DNA of 37,309 bases from Perkinsus chesapeaki (Eukaryota; Perkinsozoa; Perkinsida; Perkinsidae): NCBI GenBank assembly GCA_013115145.1, contig JAAPAO010000348.1, forward strand, positions 1 through 37,309, given 5' to 3'. The notes under the pieces were generated by a model. That model had not been told where the DNA came from. It saw nothing but the letters and a program-made list of their open reading frames with translations, and searched no databases. Both the position numbers and the translations under genes were made by a program. Below, one piece after another: positions 19,498 to 32,300 of the stretch; position 1 is the first letter of the stretch; every line of letters begins with the position of its first letter.

Positions 19498-21700
19498 TCA
19501 CAATGGTAAGGAGAGAATTTGTGCAAATGGGGACACTTCGTATTTTACATCACTATCACTGTTGCGCAACGATATACCTTCTCCCAGCGTAAAAATGCCG
19601 GCCGAGAAAGGGAACATTGACAGAGTGAGCGGGTGAGAGGTGAACGCTGGAATAGCCTGATCGTTGAACATGTTGTCGAGCATAACAAGTAGTACTCACC
19701 CCAACACATCGCTCAGTGGGCCCCGCAATTTGAACCTCCCCAAGAGCACCAAAGTCGAAGCAAATGTCGGTGTTGATATCCTTCTCGGAGTTATTGACAA
19801 TCTCGACGTCGATCGAAAAGGGCTCCTCCATTGTCACTGCCAGTGTGCCTTCTGGCAGACCCTCGGGATACCGAGAAGCCTTAACCGATGAGAAAGTGGC
19901 CTGAACATGAACGAGCTGTAGGACGATGATGAGTCTCCTTGTTGCTGTCAGCTCTAATACGGCAAAGGTCAAGTGAGATACATCAGCCTCACCAATCGCA
20001 AATCGAGTTCCTGCACTGGTATCGGCTGTAATGACAGCTCCTGCCTAACACCAAGGACGGCATCCGATGCGCTACCAAGTTGAGGACATCGCCATTGATA
20101 CTCAAATGCCCCACAAGACACGAGCTCTCTGACCTACGAGCCAACTACCACAACAACGACAACAACAGCAGCAGCAGTCACCCTACGTATCCGACATCAA
20201 CGCTACTGCCTTTGGGTCTAAGCGTGAAGATGTACTCAGCAGCTGAGGCCTCCTGTGGCATCAATACGTGAGTGCGTCCTAAAGCCAGACAGTTGAGATC
20301 CGATGAAGGTCTGTAACTTACTGGTGTCACCAACAGCTTCACAGATGAAACCCGGAATCGGATCTAGCTTGGCTTTGAATATTGCTATACTGGCTGCAGA
20401 ATGGGTATTAGTTACCGTCACATTACAGAGGATTCTAGTCTAACACAGAAGGGGCATGTCATTGCCATCTTATATATGTTAATCATGTTAAGGAGCTCCG
20501 GACACTTCGGGATTCACACTCGAAGACTTAGTGCGTTCAACCCAGTTTCAGCGCCGTCTGGGTTACAAACAATACTTCTAGAGAAACACTCTACAAAGTG
20601 CAGTCCTGTGAACGATAGAAGAAATAATTGCGTGTCAGCGTAAGGCTCACGCTCTGCACACTACTTACGGCTGACGCTTACGCAGTAAGCTTCAGCCAAA
20701 AAATGGAGATGCTCCGCGCAGCCTTCTTGACTTACATCCAATTGCACGACTTCATGGTGAACTGCAATAGGGGCAACAACAGGGAACTTGTAGCTTCGCT
20801 TGAAGTACAACAGCGGCCCTCCTGGAGATAAGGCATATCTGAATGAGTTGGGCGGAACTGACAGTACTGAGTGGTAGTACCTACGTTATCTGAACTTGCA
20901 GTATATGCATAGAGGGCTCTGCAAGGGGCTGAAACGAAACACATGGGAGGCCCACATGTCCGTGGAACGATCGGGGATGGTTAAGTGAAGATATTTCAGA
21001 GATGAGGATAGCCAACACACATGAAACTTACGAATCTGCCGCGAGTTGAGACGACCTGTTCAATCGGACACTCCTTGGCGAATATAGGCAGAGGATGCTC
21101 AGTTGTATCCAGCAGAGTAATAGAGTTATCACTAACTGATGGGCACGATAGTTCCACCTGAACAGCAATACGCCACGGAGGACAGGACAGTTGAACTGAC
21201 CTTGATGGAAAGGTTGTAGAGAGTGGTTATGTTGGGGCTGTCAACAGCAACATGAATATACCCTTGGAAGGCCTCTCCGACGAACATGTCACTAATAGAA
21301 ACAAAAATGTTTGGTAAGTACATATCAATATGTCGGACGATACAGTAACAAATATAAGTATAAAAGGTATATATGCAGTAGTACATAAATTACGAAATGC
21401 ACAGTGTAATGCACTGTAATGTATGATTTACAGTGATAGATATGCTTTCGACTCATCCTCTATCTAGTGGTGGCTAATAATAAGGCTACCTCACTTCTCG
21501 CGGCAGCTTCAGTGATATGTTCTCAAGTTGTCTAGGGACATCATCAGGTAAGAGAGGATTGTGACATTCCTAAACACCCATAATACAGACACCAACCACT
21601 CGACTGTCCGCTTCACCTGTACAATGGTGTGCACCGGCAGCGCGTGCTGAACCTGGCTCACTCGCATGACCTTTACGGCCAACGGATCCCTGTTCGACAT
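19498..21700 (-). CDS. TRAPPC13: TRAPP complex subunit 13 (DUF974 family)
   Basis: Eleven exons, about 412 aa, close to the 417 of the human protein: 21700-21617, 21569-21490, 21291-21201, 21157-21032, 20928-20885, 20838-20736, 20439-20322, 20278-20187, 20133-19993, 19900-19700, 19656-19498. Signatures: LAVKVMRVSQ at the N-terminus; LPREVSDMFVGEAFQGYIHV; HILQVQITYALSPGG followed by LLYFKRSYKFPVV; AEYIFTLRPKG; YQWRCPQLG; and EEPFSIDVEIVNNSEKDI in the C-terminal beta domain. TRAPPC13 is a peripheral subunit of the metazoan TRAPPIII tethering complex acting in ER-Golgi traffic and autophagy. Least certain points are the acceptor at 19901 (19916 is also in frame) and intron 20735-20440, where some family residues may be missing. 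The gene sits between the two Cys-rich paralogs. Confidence 0.93.
20634..20683. repeat. Competing inverted repeats in a TRAPPC13 intron
   Basis: GTCAGCGTAAG (20634-20644) can pair with CTTACGGCTGAC (20664-20675) with one bulged base, or its inner part GCGTAAG can pair exactly with CTTACGC (20677-20683). The two pairings exclude each other. They lie in the 296-nt intron 20735-20440. Confidence 0.6.
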
Positions 21701-21934
21701 TGACCCTCTTCGTGAGAAAAACGCTGGAATACTCCGCTCTTTAAAGCCTCCCGCATGAAAACGCAGTTCTTCTTATGACGGCAAACACATAGCTTTTTTA
21801 GAACTACCAAGAGGAGTGACTCGTCCAAAAATAATAGTGTTAAAGACGACGACGACTTACAAAAAATGAGTAAATGATACACATAATTAAGACCGGAATT
21901 GAAGCTAATACATTGCTAACATGGCCGAAGTCGG

Positions 21935-23176
21935 TCAAACAGATAATGTCGTATTAGTCGGCAGCGTTCCTGCCTCACCGAACCCAACGGACGTCGTCGG
22001 TGTAGGCGTAATATCAGTTAAAGCCGTGCTTTGGGCATCGGCTACAGTTTCGGATGTGCTACTCGTTGGAGGCTCAGAGGTAACCGCACCACCAGAAGAT
22101 ATTGTCGTTTCGGTGGCCGGAGATTCCGAGGTACTGCCGAGCGAACTAGCAGCAGTTGTCGAGGCCTCGGATGCTGGCAGGGTTATCAACTTAACTCCTT
22201 CTGTTGTCGTCGTACTAACCTCACCATCGGGAACCGTTGGCGTCGGTGTAGTTGTTTCGCTCAGTGTCAGGCAGTACACTTCCGAGAGCGAACGGTTGCG
22301 GCACTGTTGTGCACGTTCTGTAATAGGGTGGAGGGCGTCACAGCAGGTCTCCATAACTCGCCATATATCACGAATGCACTGAAAGGAAGAACAAATGAAT
22401 CCATCCCTATTACTTCAGGAAATTGCGGACTCGATAGCCCGCCGGTGAGCAGTTAACGAGGCAACCTCACGAGCTGTTCAATACTGCTGCGCTGAATATT
22501 TACAGCAAAACCTCGCAACTTTGGTACGCTCTTAATTGAAAGCAGGGAGTTGCTGGCAAGTTCAGGCCAGATTCAAGGAAGAGAGACTAGCGCGATCGAA
22601 GATCTGCTAGCCCTCCTCGCCACACCGCCACAGTTGATTCATCAAAAGCTAAATTGCGCAAATTAGCAGACACGAAGTTGACGCTCGCCGAGGGGTAATG
22701 CTTACTAGTTGATCAGATGACCAAATACAGGTCTGTGTTTGAGTGCATAGAGTCGCCTCTTTAATCTTGTTGCACACACTGTGCGACTGAATCTCGTTAT
22801 ATATAAAGCTTGAATGGTACTCGCTACTGCTCAATGCCACACCTCGCAAGTCGCTCTTCGGATACATACAGGAGATGCCATCCCACAGGCACTCCGGGAC
22901 AGCCTCACAACCGTCTTGTGAAGTATACCAAAGGCACGAGCGGCATAGTGTCTCATAATAGGTTAGGTCAACAGTGTTAAGTAAAGTAGCATCAACTTGC
23001 GAAAGATATGAGCTGCACTCGCCGCCGTAACCCAGCTCACAGCCGAGACCTTCGATCCACACACAGCCATCAATAGACGACGCCGCAGTGCCACCTATAG
23101 CGGGGCGCTGGCTCCACACTGCTTTGAATGAAACGAGTAACCACAGCAAAGATTCTGGTTGAATAGTAAAACGCAT
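21935..23176 (-). CDS. Cys-rich secreted-type protein, paralog B, with Ser/Thr-rich tail
   Basis: Two exons, 23176-22706 and 22378-21935, with a 327-nt intron at the same position and phase as in paralog A; 304 aa. A signal peptide is plausible: MRFTIQPESLLWLLVSF with cleavage near AVWSQ. Shared landmarks with paralog A: DGCVWIEGLGCELGYGGEC, YYETLCRSC, CEAVPECLW, CMYPKS, SSFIYNEI, CIWSS, CIRDIWRVMETCC, CRNRSLSEVYC. After the last shared cysteine it continues for about 100 residues rich in Thr, Ser, Pro, Ala and Glu (for example TTTPTPTVPDGEV), a mucin-like stretch suited to O-glycosylation, with no cysteine. I see no clear transmembrane or GPI signal at the end. A secreted or cell-wall role is inference. 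Confidence 0.75.
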
Positions 23177-23331
23177 CGAAAACTGTGGAATACACGTCAT
23201 GGAACAGACTCGAACGCAATAGGGGATAGTGGAGAAGCAAACAGCATCGCAGGACGAGCTCCGTGCTATTGGAGACCGCAATTTTACGAAAAAAAGATTA
23301 TGAAATCCATCCTTCTACGAAGTGGGACAAC

Positions 23332-26300
23332 TTAGACGAAGCCGAAACCTTCATGCGCCTCGTTAATGGCCTGAAGTAGACACTTAGCAGCTTCCTTCAG
23401 CTCGGCGGCACTTCTCCTACCAGAACTAGCTTTGCCTTTAGTGTTTCACGGTCACCATAGTTTGGCAGATCAAGCTGATTCATGCAAGTGTGGGCTGTGG
23501 GCAGTCTGTCGGCACCGTACCTAATCAACGAAGGATAAGTTACATGTTCTTGGACTAATGAGGGGAACAAGTGATACAAGTAGAGACATGACAATGTGAA
23601 GGGCAACAGGTTTAGCATTATGTAAAATACCCTACGGTGAGGGAATCCCCACCTGGCACGACCGCCACCAGATTGCGAAATAACACAGGTTGTGCTTGCG
23701 AATCTTCACCGTGCAATGACGTTGCGTTTGAATAGTCCAAGGCGCCGCTAACGATTATAGGTGATAGTGACTACATGTAAATATTTTTAATAGTAACCAC
23801 ATACTAGTTGCAATCGGTGTTAGAATTTCTGTCAGTTTTCCGCAGCCGAGTCATACCGTACTTCCGCAGAGTACACACTTTTAATACCGGGGTCTCAAAG
23901 ACTGCACAGAACTTCAACGAGACTCCCTCAAAGTTTTATTCCCACACAAGCAGAGCAGTAAGAAAGTTATAAAGATGCATTTATCTTACGCTCGATGTAT
24001 CGACATTTTTTGAGGGCCCCTCATGCCTTGCAACGCCTTAAAGCCTTCAAGCGGCACCTGACTGCTCCCAGTTACCTAAAGGGGATCATCAACACAAGAG
24101 AAATGATATAGTGTAAAATTACAAACTGGAGGAACATCGCTAACTGCTGTTGACTGAATTCCTCCACAACCGACCACAACCATATCTGAGAACAGCAGAA
24201 ATGCAAACGCGCCATCTGGCTTGACGGAACTCACTATCTGGTCGGAATCCTTTGTGTAGTTTGAGTACAAAGTATTCTCCTTCCAATCCTCCACATCAAT
24301 GGTAGGCAGGCCTGATATGAGCAGCTCCAGCTCTCGGTCATCGAACATTCTCCCAAGAAGGTCACTTGGTATCTGTCACACAAAAGCTGTCCCCCCAGGC
24401 CGATCCTCAGCCTTACCAGTTCGTTAAAGCCCTTAAGGAAGGCGTCCAACTGCGGCCTGACTGCTTGTGTCATTTTATGTTGGCAAACTAGATGAACATA
24501 TTCCTTTTTATTCTCTTCTGTCACTCTTATATTAGAACCATTCGGCTTCAATTCAACCGACCGTATTCTGACGATTAATAGTAGGCACAGCGGAGCGAAG
24601 CAACGTTACCTTCCAAAATCGTCCAAGTCGGTTGTGAAGTTCATATCAGCCGCTACCGCAGCACCTTCCGGAGAGTTGAGATCGGTGTCTGAAAGGAATA
24701 TATGGCAGTCAATTCTCTGTGCCACTAAAGCGAGCTCGCTTCATTCCAAAAGAAACGAATCTTTTCTTCTCGCCGATTCATTAAATTGCCATGAACAGTT
24801 TTAGCATGAAGGAATGCGATATATCCCAACACAGTATCTGTCGTATCATATATTGCGACTATTCTACTTCCTTTCCATTTCGTTCCACACAAAGAGGAAC
24901 GCTTCAGCGGCCAACTCACCAAGTATCCAAAGCATTTGCTTATAGAAATCAGGATCCTCCGATTCCATATCGTGCCAGGATACCTTAAACGAACGAAAAT
25001 GCACAAAAGTCTAGCGGAGCGAAGCAGCCTTATACTGCCCCCTTACCGGCTTCCCTAGCATATGCTTATAGAAACTCCTGGTGAAGTAACAGGCCAGCCT
25101 TTGATTGTCGTAAATCGCCTTGCCGATGAATCTTCCACAGAACTCGAAGAAGGCGAGATGGTCCGGGTTAGCATACGACATGCTATTTGGATGAAAGGTG
25201 GAGCAGTTGCCACCTGCAGGCATTGATCTCATCTAACCAAATAAGCCGTCGCCTACCAGCAGTGCTAAATAACGCATAGTTCGGGTTGAAGATCTCCCTC
25301 GAGAGAATGCCAAACCATTCCCTCACCACGCCTCCCGCATCAACAGCCTCCTCGCCAGAGAACACAATCGAGAGCTTTCCGCGCATCTGAGCAGAATCCG
25401 ATATTTCACGAAAAGCTTAACCATTACCTCCTCAGCGGTCCTCGGCCGCAGCTGGTGGAAGCTGTCCATAAAGACGTGGTTTCTACGGATATTCAAACGA
25501 ATCGGCCGGGCGCCAATTCGCGTGCCTAGAAAGGCAACTGTTCCCAGCACGCTGCTCAACACCAGCATCGCCTACCTCTATTGTTTAGCTCCCAATGGAA
25601 AAACGCTCTCTTATTGTCAAAGTCAACAACATGTGGAGCGATACCTGTCAGAATGATGAATGCTATTGCCCGACGCAGTGAACCTACGTATGATGTTCAT
25701 CAACATTCGAGAGAGGCTATCAGTCGGTCGTTTGATACAAGCATTAACAGGCCTCTTGTGCTTCTCAAGGAACCTCACCAGCTTGCTGATATCTCGCTCA
25801 TAGGGTGACATGCTGGCTTCGGATACCGCCGATAGCGATGCACTACTGGAGCTCCCTGAAGTTATATCTGTGGGATAATGCGGCGATAACGTGAGAATAA
25901 TGTTGAAACACCGGAGTTCCCAATGCATCCTTGATTATCGTAATTGACCTTTCGTCGCTCCGCCGATAGAAGGTATCAGTAATACCAACTTTTGATGTCT
26001 CAAAAAGTCGAACAGTCGTCAAAGTTACACACTGTTCTACAGCCGCTACTCCGTTGATGTTATTCTCTCTTCTGCCGCCTTACGTGCAGTTTCGCGACTT
26101 AACGGTCTCGGCGACCCCGCAGTTGGTGAGCCATCATCCACAGCCCCAGCAGCCGATGATGACGACGACGAAGATGCCACTGAATAGCGCCTCTTGTCAC
26201 CCTCCTGCGCATCTAATAAAACCCGTCAAAAGCATAACTATGCCGCCACTATCAACCCACCAGCCCCCGTCCATGTGCCAAATGCCGACATAAAGGCTTC

Positions 26301-29300
26301 AAGGAGGCCCATTATCCTGTGCAACCTGATTGGTATACGATTGTTGTCATCTGAGTCGGCGGCGGAGGCAGCGTCTGGCTGAGAGGGCTCCTCTACTGGT
26401 GATGTCTCTGTAGAGGAACTAGGAGCCCTGACATACAGTGGTTGCAGACAGAGGAATATTCGGTATTGAGATAGTCGATAAATGATACGAGTATAATACT
26501 AAGTTTTAGGTACCGTACAAGGTATCGTACATTCGGGCGCCGCCAAGATATCGACCGATAGGTATGAAACGGTTAATCGATTTACTGTCATGTTCTCGAT
26601 TCTCAATGTAGTACTAGTGTTTAAAACCTCATTCAACAGAAGGGAGTGAGAAATGTAATAAATACGGATTATTCTATTATTGCGTCGGGCTCTAAACGTG
26701 GCCATTATTTCTCTATACTCCTACTAAGGTGTCACTATATTATCTGTATAAAATCCCATCAATATTGCTGTCTACTGTGCTGTACGATAAATAAGCACCC
26801 AAGCCCTTACTCTTCCTCATTATCCTCCTCTCCATCTACACTAGAGGTTGATGGTGACTCAGGCATCGCACCAACATCACCAGCCTCCCGAGCCCTCAAT
26901 GCCTCTAGCTGCCGCTGGCCCTCTGTTTGTCTCATATCAATGTCATCATAAGGTGCCAGAGCCCCATCAAGCGCCTTCCACAAGTCCAAGAGTCCAGGAT
27001 TGGATGCCGATCCAGAAAGATACCTTGGGAAATTCGTCACTGCGCCACAAAATTAGCCCTCTATCTACTCTGCAAGAGTATTCCTGTACGCTGTATCGCA
27101 CTCCTGGGCAGACAAATGTCGGCACTTATTCCGAGCAACTTGCTTATACGCCCCCACGAACCTCATAAGCCTCTGCCCCTCACGCTGTAGCTTATCATTG
27201 GCATCCTAAAACCCATCGACTAGCATTTCGGACCCACGCACCAGGTCTACCTTAGCGTCCGCTGGTTCCTCCAACAACGCCACAATGGCTTCGGCCAAGC
27301 GACTCAACTCTGCCGCGAGATCTGCCCTCAGCTGGGCGCCATGGGAATCTGTCAATCATTACTCCGTTTAATATATTATAGTATATATTTATAGCTCGCC
27401 ATATGAATAATTCATGATATAAATGTATGCTGTTCCACGATCAATATAGTGGAATGCCTCAAACGCCCTGCGCTTTGCTTACCGCTTTCTGCCAAAGCAA
27501 CCACCACGGCGATTCCCTTGTGCATCATTCTCTCCATGGCGAATGGGTTCATCTAACAGGCCATCATCTACTGCTGTACCATCCACAGTACTACTCACCA
27601 GGTCAACATCTGCACTGATATCATACCGAGGATCCATCCGGGTTGGGTGAGATCGACGATGCAACAGATCCCCCGAGGACGGACCGAAGACATGCTCCAT
27701 GAGTCGCTTAGCCGACTCGGCCGATACATGTTGCATCAACACCCGAGATCGTTGTATAGACTTCTCAACCTAAACCACAATATAAGATTTACCGATAGAC
27801 ACTATAATTCTCCATATTGTGCAGCACTCATTACACCGAATTAACACTTGTCAGTTATATAGTATTACCATCACTAGTATGCAGCAGTTTAATACTAACA
27901 ATGGACTCTTCAACTACATTTTCAATATATCGGCAAAAATGTCTTCATCTGCTCAGAAGACTTTGAGAATTCCCTCGCGTCCCCATGCCAAGGTTGCAAA
28001 TAATACAGCACTAATATCTCGCCGTATATGCGAACCATATACTGAACAAACTATAAGAGAATTACCAAGGCACGGGGGGCCGTCGGAATCGGGATGATCC
28101 CCATGAAGATGTAAATCAGAATCTATGCGCATCTCCATTTCTGAGCGTCAGGTTATCACTAATATCTCAGTAGTTTTACAATTTCTCAACTCATCACAGC
28201 AGAGGGATAATGGGACAAAATATAGGACCGCCGCCGAAGGTATCCTAGGGAGGGAACGATTAATGCCGCTATGCCGCTGATTGAGCTTATAAACATATCC
28301 ACGACTGCAATACTCCATCTCCCTTACCCGCTGTTTTTCCCTCGCCGCTTGGTCAGTATTTGCCCCATCCTCCCGCAGTAGAGCTGCTGCACAGCACATC
28401 ATGCTTAACATCGACCAAAGCGGCTTACTTGCTTTTGGACGGCTCGGAACCAACAATTTCGAAAGCAATAGTACAAGATTCCCCAAAGTCGCCGGTGATA
28501 CATCCAACAGCGGCGAGGACACTGTATCCATCAGAACATCTATTCCAGTGGGGTCTTGTGATGATGATGAGGATGTCACCGAGTGCACCTGAAATGCATG
28601 CATCCCGTCTCAATGCACTCAACATCCCATATAGCATAATAACCTTCATTCCTTATAATACGATCACTGATTTCAAATAGATTTTCGCTGTCAAGATGAC
28701 TACGGACACCAGACATAGAAATTGTGGAGATTCCGTGAACTGGATACCTCTATAAAGGGGGGCTTCCGTACGCTATTTCCACGACAAAGAAGGAAGTGGA
28801 CCAAATGATGCTTGCGGAACAATACGATGGACGAAGAACCAAACTACGCGACCTACCTGATGGGTTAGCCATTCTCTGGAGCTCGGCACCCAGCTGACAA
28901 TAAACTCTATCGCCACCAATAATCTTGATGCCATGGTGCTACGGACAATTGCAGGATCATCCACAGAAGGTGTCTGGGAGAGCTCAACGTCAAGACATAA
29001 CTGGGAGAAATAGCTACCTCTGCTTTGGTGAAGGGAGATCGACTAGGCTCACCGAGAAGCGCAGTACAGGACATCTTGGTTTCAGGGCGACGGTCATCTG
29101 GAAACAACAGACCACAGTCATAAAAAGCACCTTTTAAGAACTTATAGAGGTCTCAATCTCACCAAAACTTTACTATGAGTATATTATCAAAGTTAAAACG
29201 AATTATATTGATGACAAATGAAGGCCCCTTTTGCTGTGTAGATACTCTACTGTGGTATAGAATATCTTGCTGCTTTCTCGCTCGACCTCGGCCCCACAAA

Positions 29301-32300
29301 CTGCACCACGTCCGCGCGCAGTAATTCGAATTCTTCAACGGAGATTGAGATCCGCATTTAACGTTCAATTCTAAAGTTTTCCTTTTAATCTATTCAAATC
29401 ACTTCCTAACCGAATTTCAGCGCAAACGACAGTATAAGGATGAACTCCGCGCAGTAGTGCGTCGATTGCTTCTCCCCGGGCTCACCTATCATCACAGTCT
29501 CCGCCCCCCGTAGCAACTGAAGAAGCATCCTCATAGCCGAACTGAACAGCCTCGATCGCAGAGCTCTATGCAGGCACAGGTGATGGCTGACGAATGGTAG
29601 CATAACTCGCACAGGTTCGATCCCGGCACCCGACAACTTACGTTATTTCGTCCAATTTAGCCTTCAAACCCGGAGGTAGATAGCGCATCCAAAGCAAGCG
29701 TAGCAATGTATCGACGAACTCCGCTGGCATCGGAGGTGGGACCTCGTACTTGTCGTATAGGTGACACCTGATCGTTGGGCAGACACCAATCGTTGGGTAG
29801 ACACCATCATATCACCCCTCAAGCCCCCCCATACCATCTGTTCCCCATCTTACCTTCTCTCGCTGATAGCCGTCTGTTCTTCGCTTTTCCCAACACCACC
29901 ACTAGCCCTTCGCAAACTGTAGGGTCCTCTCCCGCCCAGCAGGTGGCCTCCCCGACTCTGTGAAGCGTCGACTATCCTGCCGCCACTGTCAACCCAATGG
30001 CGGCCTCCGGTCGTCTCCGACCGCTGCAGCACATCAAATAAAAGATTCACAAGAGCTCGGCTTTGACCCCCTACGGGTGGCCCGCCAGCCCCACCAGCTC
30101 TGCTGGCGAACTGCGAGGTGAGGTCGAGCAAGTCCGCAACGTCGCCAGTCGGCAAGTTGAAGACCCGCTGCCCTGGGTCAGGGGCTGTGGCATCGGGGGG
30201 CGCTCCCTGCCAACCGCTTCCAAGGCGGATTCTGACTCGGTTAGAGTCGGGACGGACAGGCATAGCTGTGGGAGCGAGGGGATGCTGCGGAGGCTGCTGA
30301 TGCTGACCGCGACGATGGACGGCTCCAGCACCACCTGGACGAAGGAAGTGTAAAGGTGTTGTTGTAATGATACGTGAGACAAATCAATACTTATAAGCAA
30401 AACCCTTATGATGGATACTACTGGGGCAAAAAGGTATGTCCTATCACTTGGCAGAGAGGTGCCAATAGTGTAATGAGTTTAATCAGCACAATGCTCTATA
30501 TTTATAAGACTATACGATAAATGGATATGCCATTAGAATCCACGGAATATTAAATTCACAAACCTAGAGCATATACAAGTCACCTCTTGGAGTCCTAAAC
30601 CGCTCTATCAAGGGAGATTTAATAATTTACATCAAGAATTGGAGGACACTGTAGATATATTAACACTAAACACGCTGGAAAATAATCGATGCTACTCACC
30701 AGCTTGCTAGGGGCTCTAGGGGCGCGGAAGATCCTATATATGGTAAGGAGTTTCATCAACATATGAACTTATCAGTAAAATTATATTACTCCTTTACCAA
30801 GTAACATTTCTGGCCATTTCCCTTTAGCTCGTCAAAAAACAGCAACAAACGTTCTGCCGCAAGATATCGCCACATGCACAATGGCACAAAGAGCAACCGC
30901 TTCCTGCTTACCTCTGGTGACAGCAGCAGGTGGTGCTCTCCTGGCTGCTGCAGCCATCGCACCAATGCGCATAGCTCCTGCTCTATCGCGAAGTGCCCTA
31001 GCCTCGGCTCGAACCTCCGCCGGAAGAGTCTCCAAAAACTGTGGCGATGCGGTAACGAGGATCTCCTCCCGCAAAGTAGGGTCGGTCAAAGTCGCCAAAA
31101 ACGTTGCATTGTCCATACCCTACAATCATTGCATCACCAAAGTCACGCGCCACGAAATTCCACTTACCTCCTGCTCCTGTGCGACTTCCCCTTCTTCTTG
31201 CTGCTGCTCCCCATCTGCTCGGCTATTCGTTCCCGCTCGCCCCGGATGCTGCTGCTGAAGCCTCCTCAACGTGGCATTATCAATCTGCCCAACATGCTCC
31301 CTGATAATGTCCTCGTGCATGTCCGCCGGCAGGGCCTCCAACACTGTAGCATCTATGCCGGTGGCGTCCAACAACGCTGATGGCTCCACGCCCAGTCTCT
31401 CCGCCGCGGCCATCAGTGCTGGTATCTCAGGCGCTGCACCCGCAACCTCCTCTAGAGTAACTGCCGGTGCGGCGGCCTCCTCGACCGCGGCGTGGCTTTC
31501 GCCACTTGCCGCTTCTTCCGGAGGCTCCTCCAACTCATCACTGATTGGCTGTTCCTCAACAACTGGCACCCCTTCGTGCCCCTCTTCACTGCTCCTCAGC
31601 TCCTCCTCGCCCTCCTCAGATTCCTGACTAGTAGCAGCTGCTTCCTCCGGCATCGACACCTCGGTTAACTCCTCTGGGCTGTTGTCTTCCATCTCAACTG
31701 CCTCCGCCTGAGGCTCCGCTGCCTGCACTACTATCTCTTCCCTCGGCACCTCGTCAACAATTCCCTGCAACCCCGCCATCATCCCATCAACATCAACTCT
31801 GGCCTGCGGAAGCGACTCAATCAACCTTCCAGGAATCCTTCCAGGTGCGCCAGGTAGCCAGACCGCCCGAGCCTGCCCTTCCCCCGCCACCGCTGGTGGG
31901 GGCGGCTGCAGCTGGCTCAGACTGGTCCCTGTATGCGAGCGTGAGATCAAGGGATGCTCCCCCGGCGCCTGGACGTCAAACGACCACAAAGGTTCAATGC
32001 CATCAAATGACACCCTTCGCATCCTCCTTGCCCCTCCCCCTCCTCCTTGGCTCATCTCCCTCACCGCCGAATCAAAGATGCTAAATACCCGCTGGGACGA
32101 GCTGCTACCACCACCCGGCGGACCCGCAGCTGAAATCCATCGAACCTCCGTCCCTCCACCGGCATCAGTCGCCACAACGCCCCGACCACCAGCGCGCGGC
32201 AGAGCCCTCATTCCTCGACCCGGCAGCGGAGCATCGTCCTCGTCGCTTCCACCGATATGGAAAAATGAATCTGACCAAAATTATCTTGGCAGTTCACCTG

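Noticed and set aside
22031-22456. Plus-strand frames opposite the Ser/Thr-rich exon of paralog B
   Set aside because: They are shadows of the low-complexity minus-strand exon, which joins in phase to a paralogous first exon.
22460-22640. Extra exon in Cys-rich paralog B (an open frame between its two exons)
   Set aside because: Paralog A joins CIWYS-type sequence directly to CIRNIW through a 45-nt intron. The same junction fits B with one long intron, so the extra frame is probably chance.
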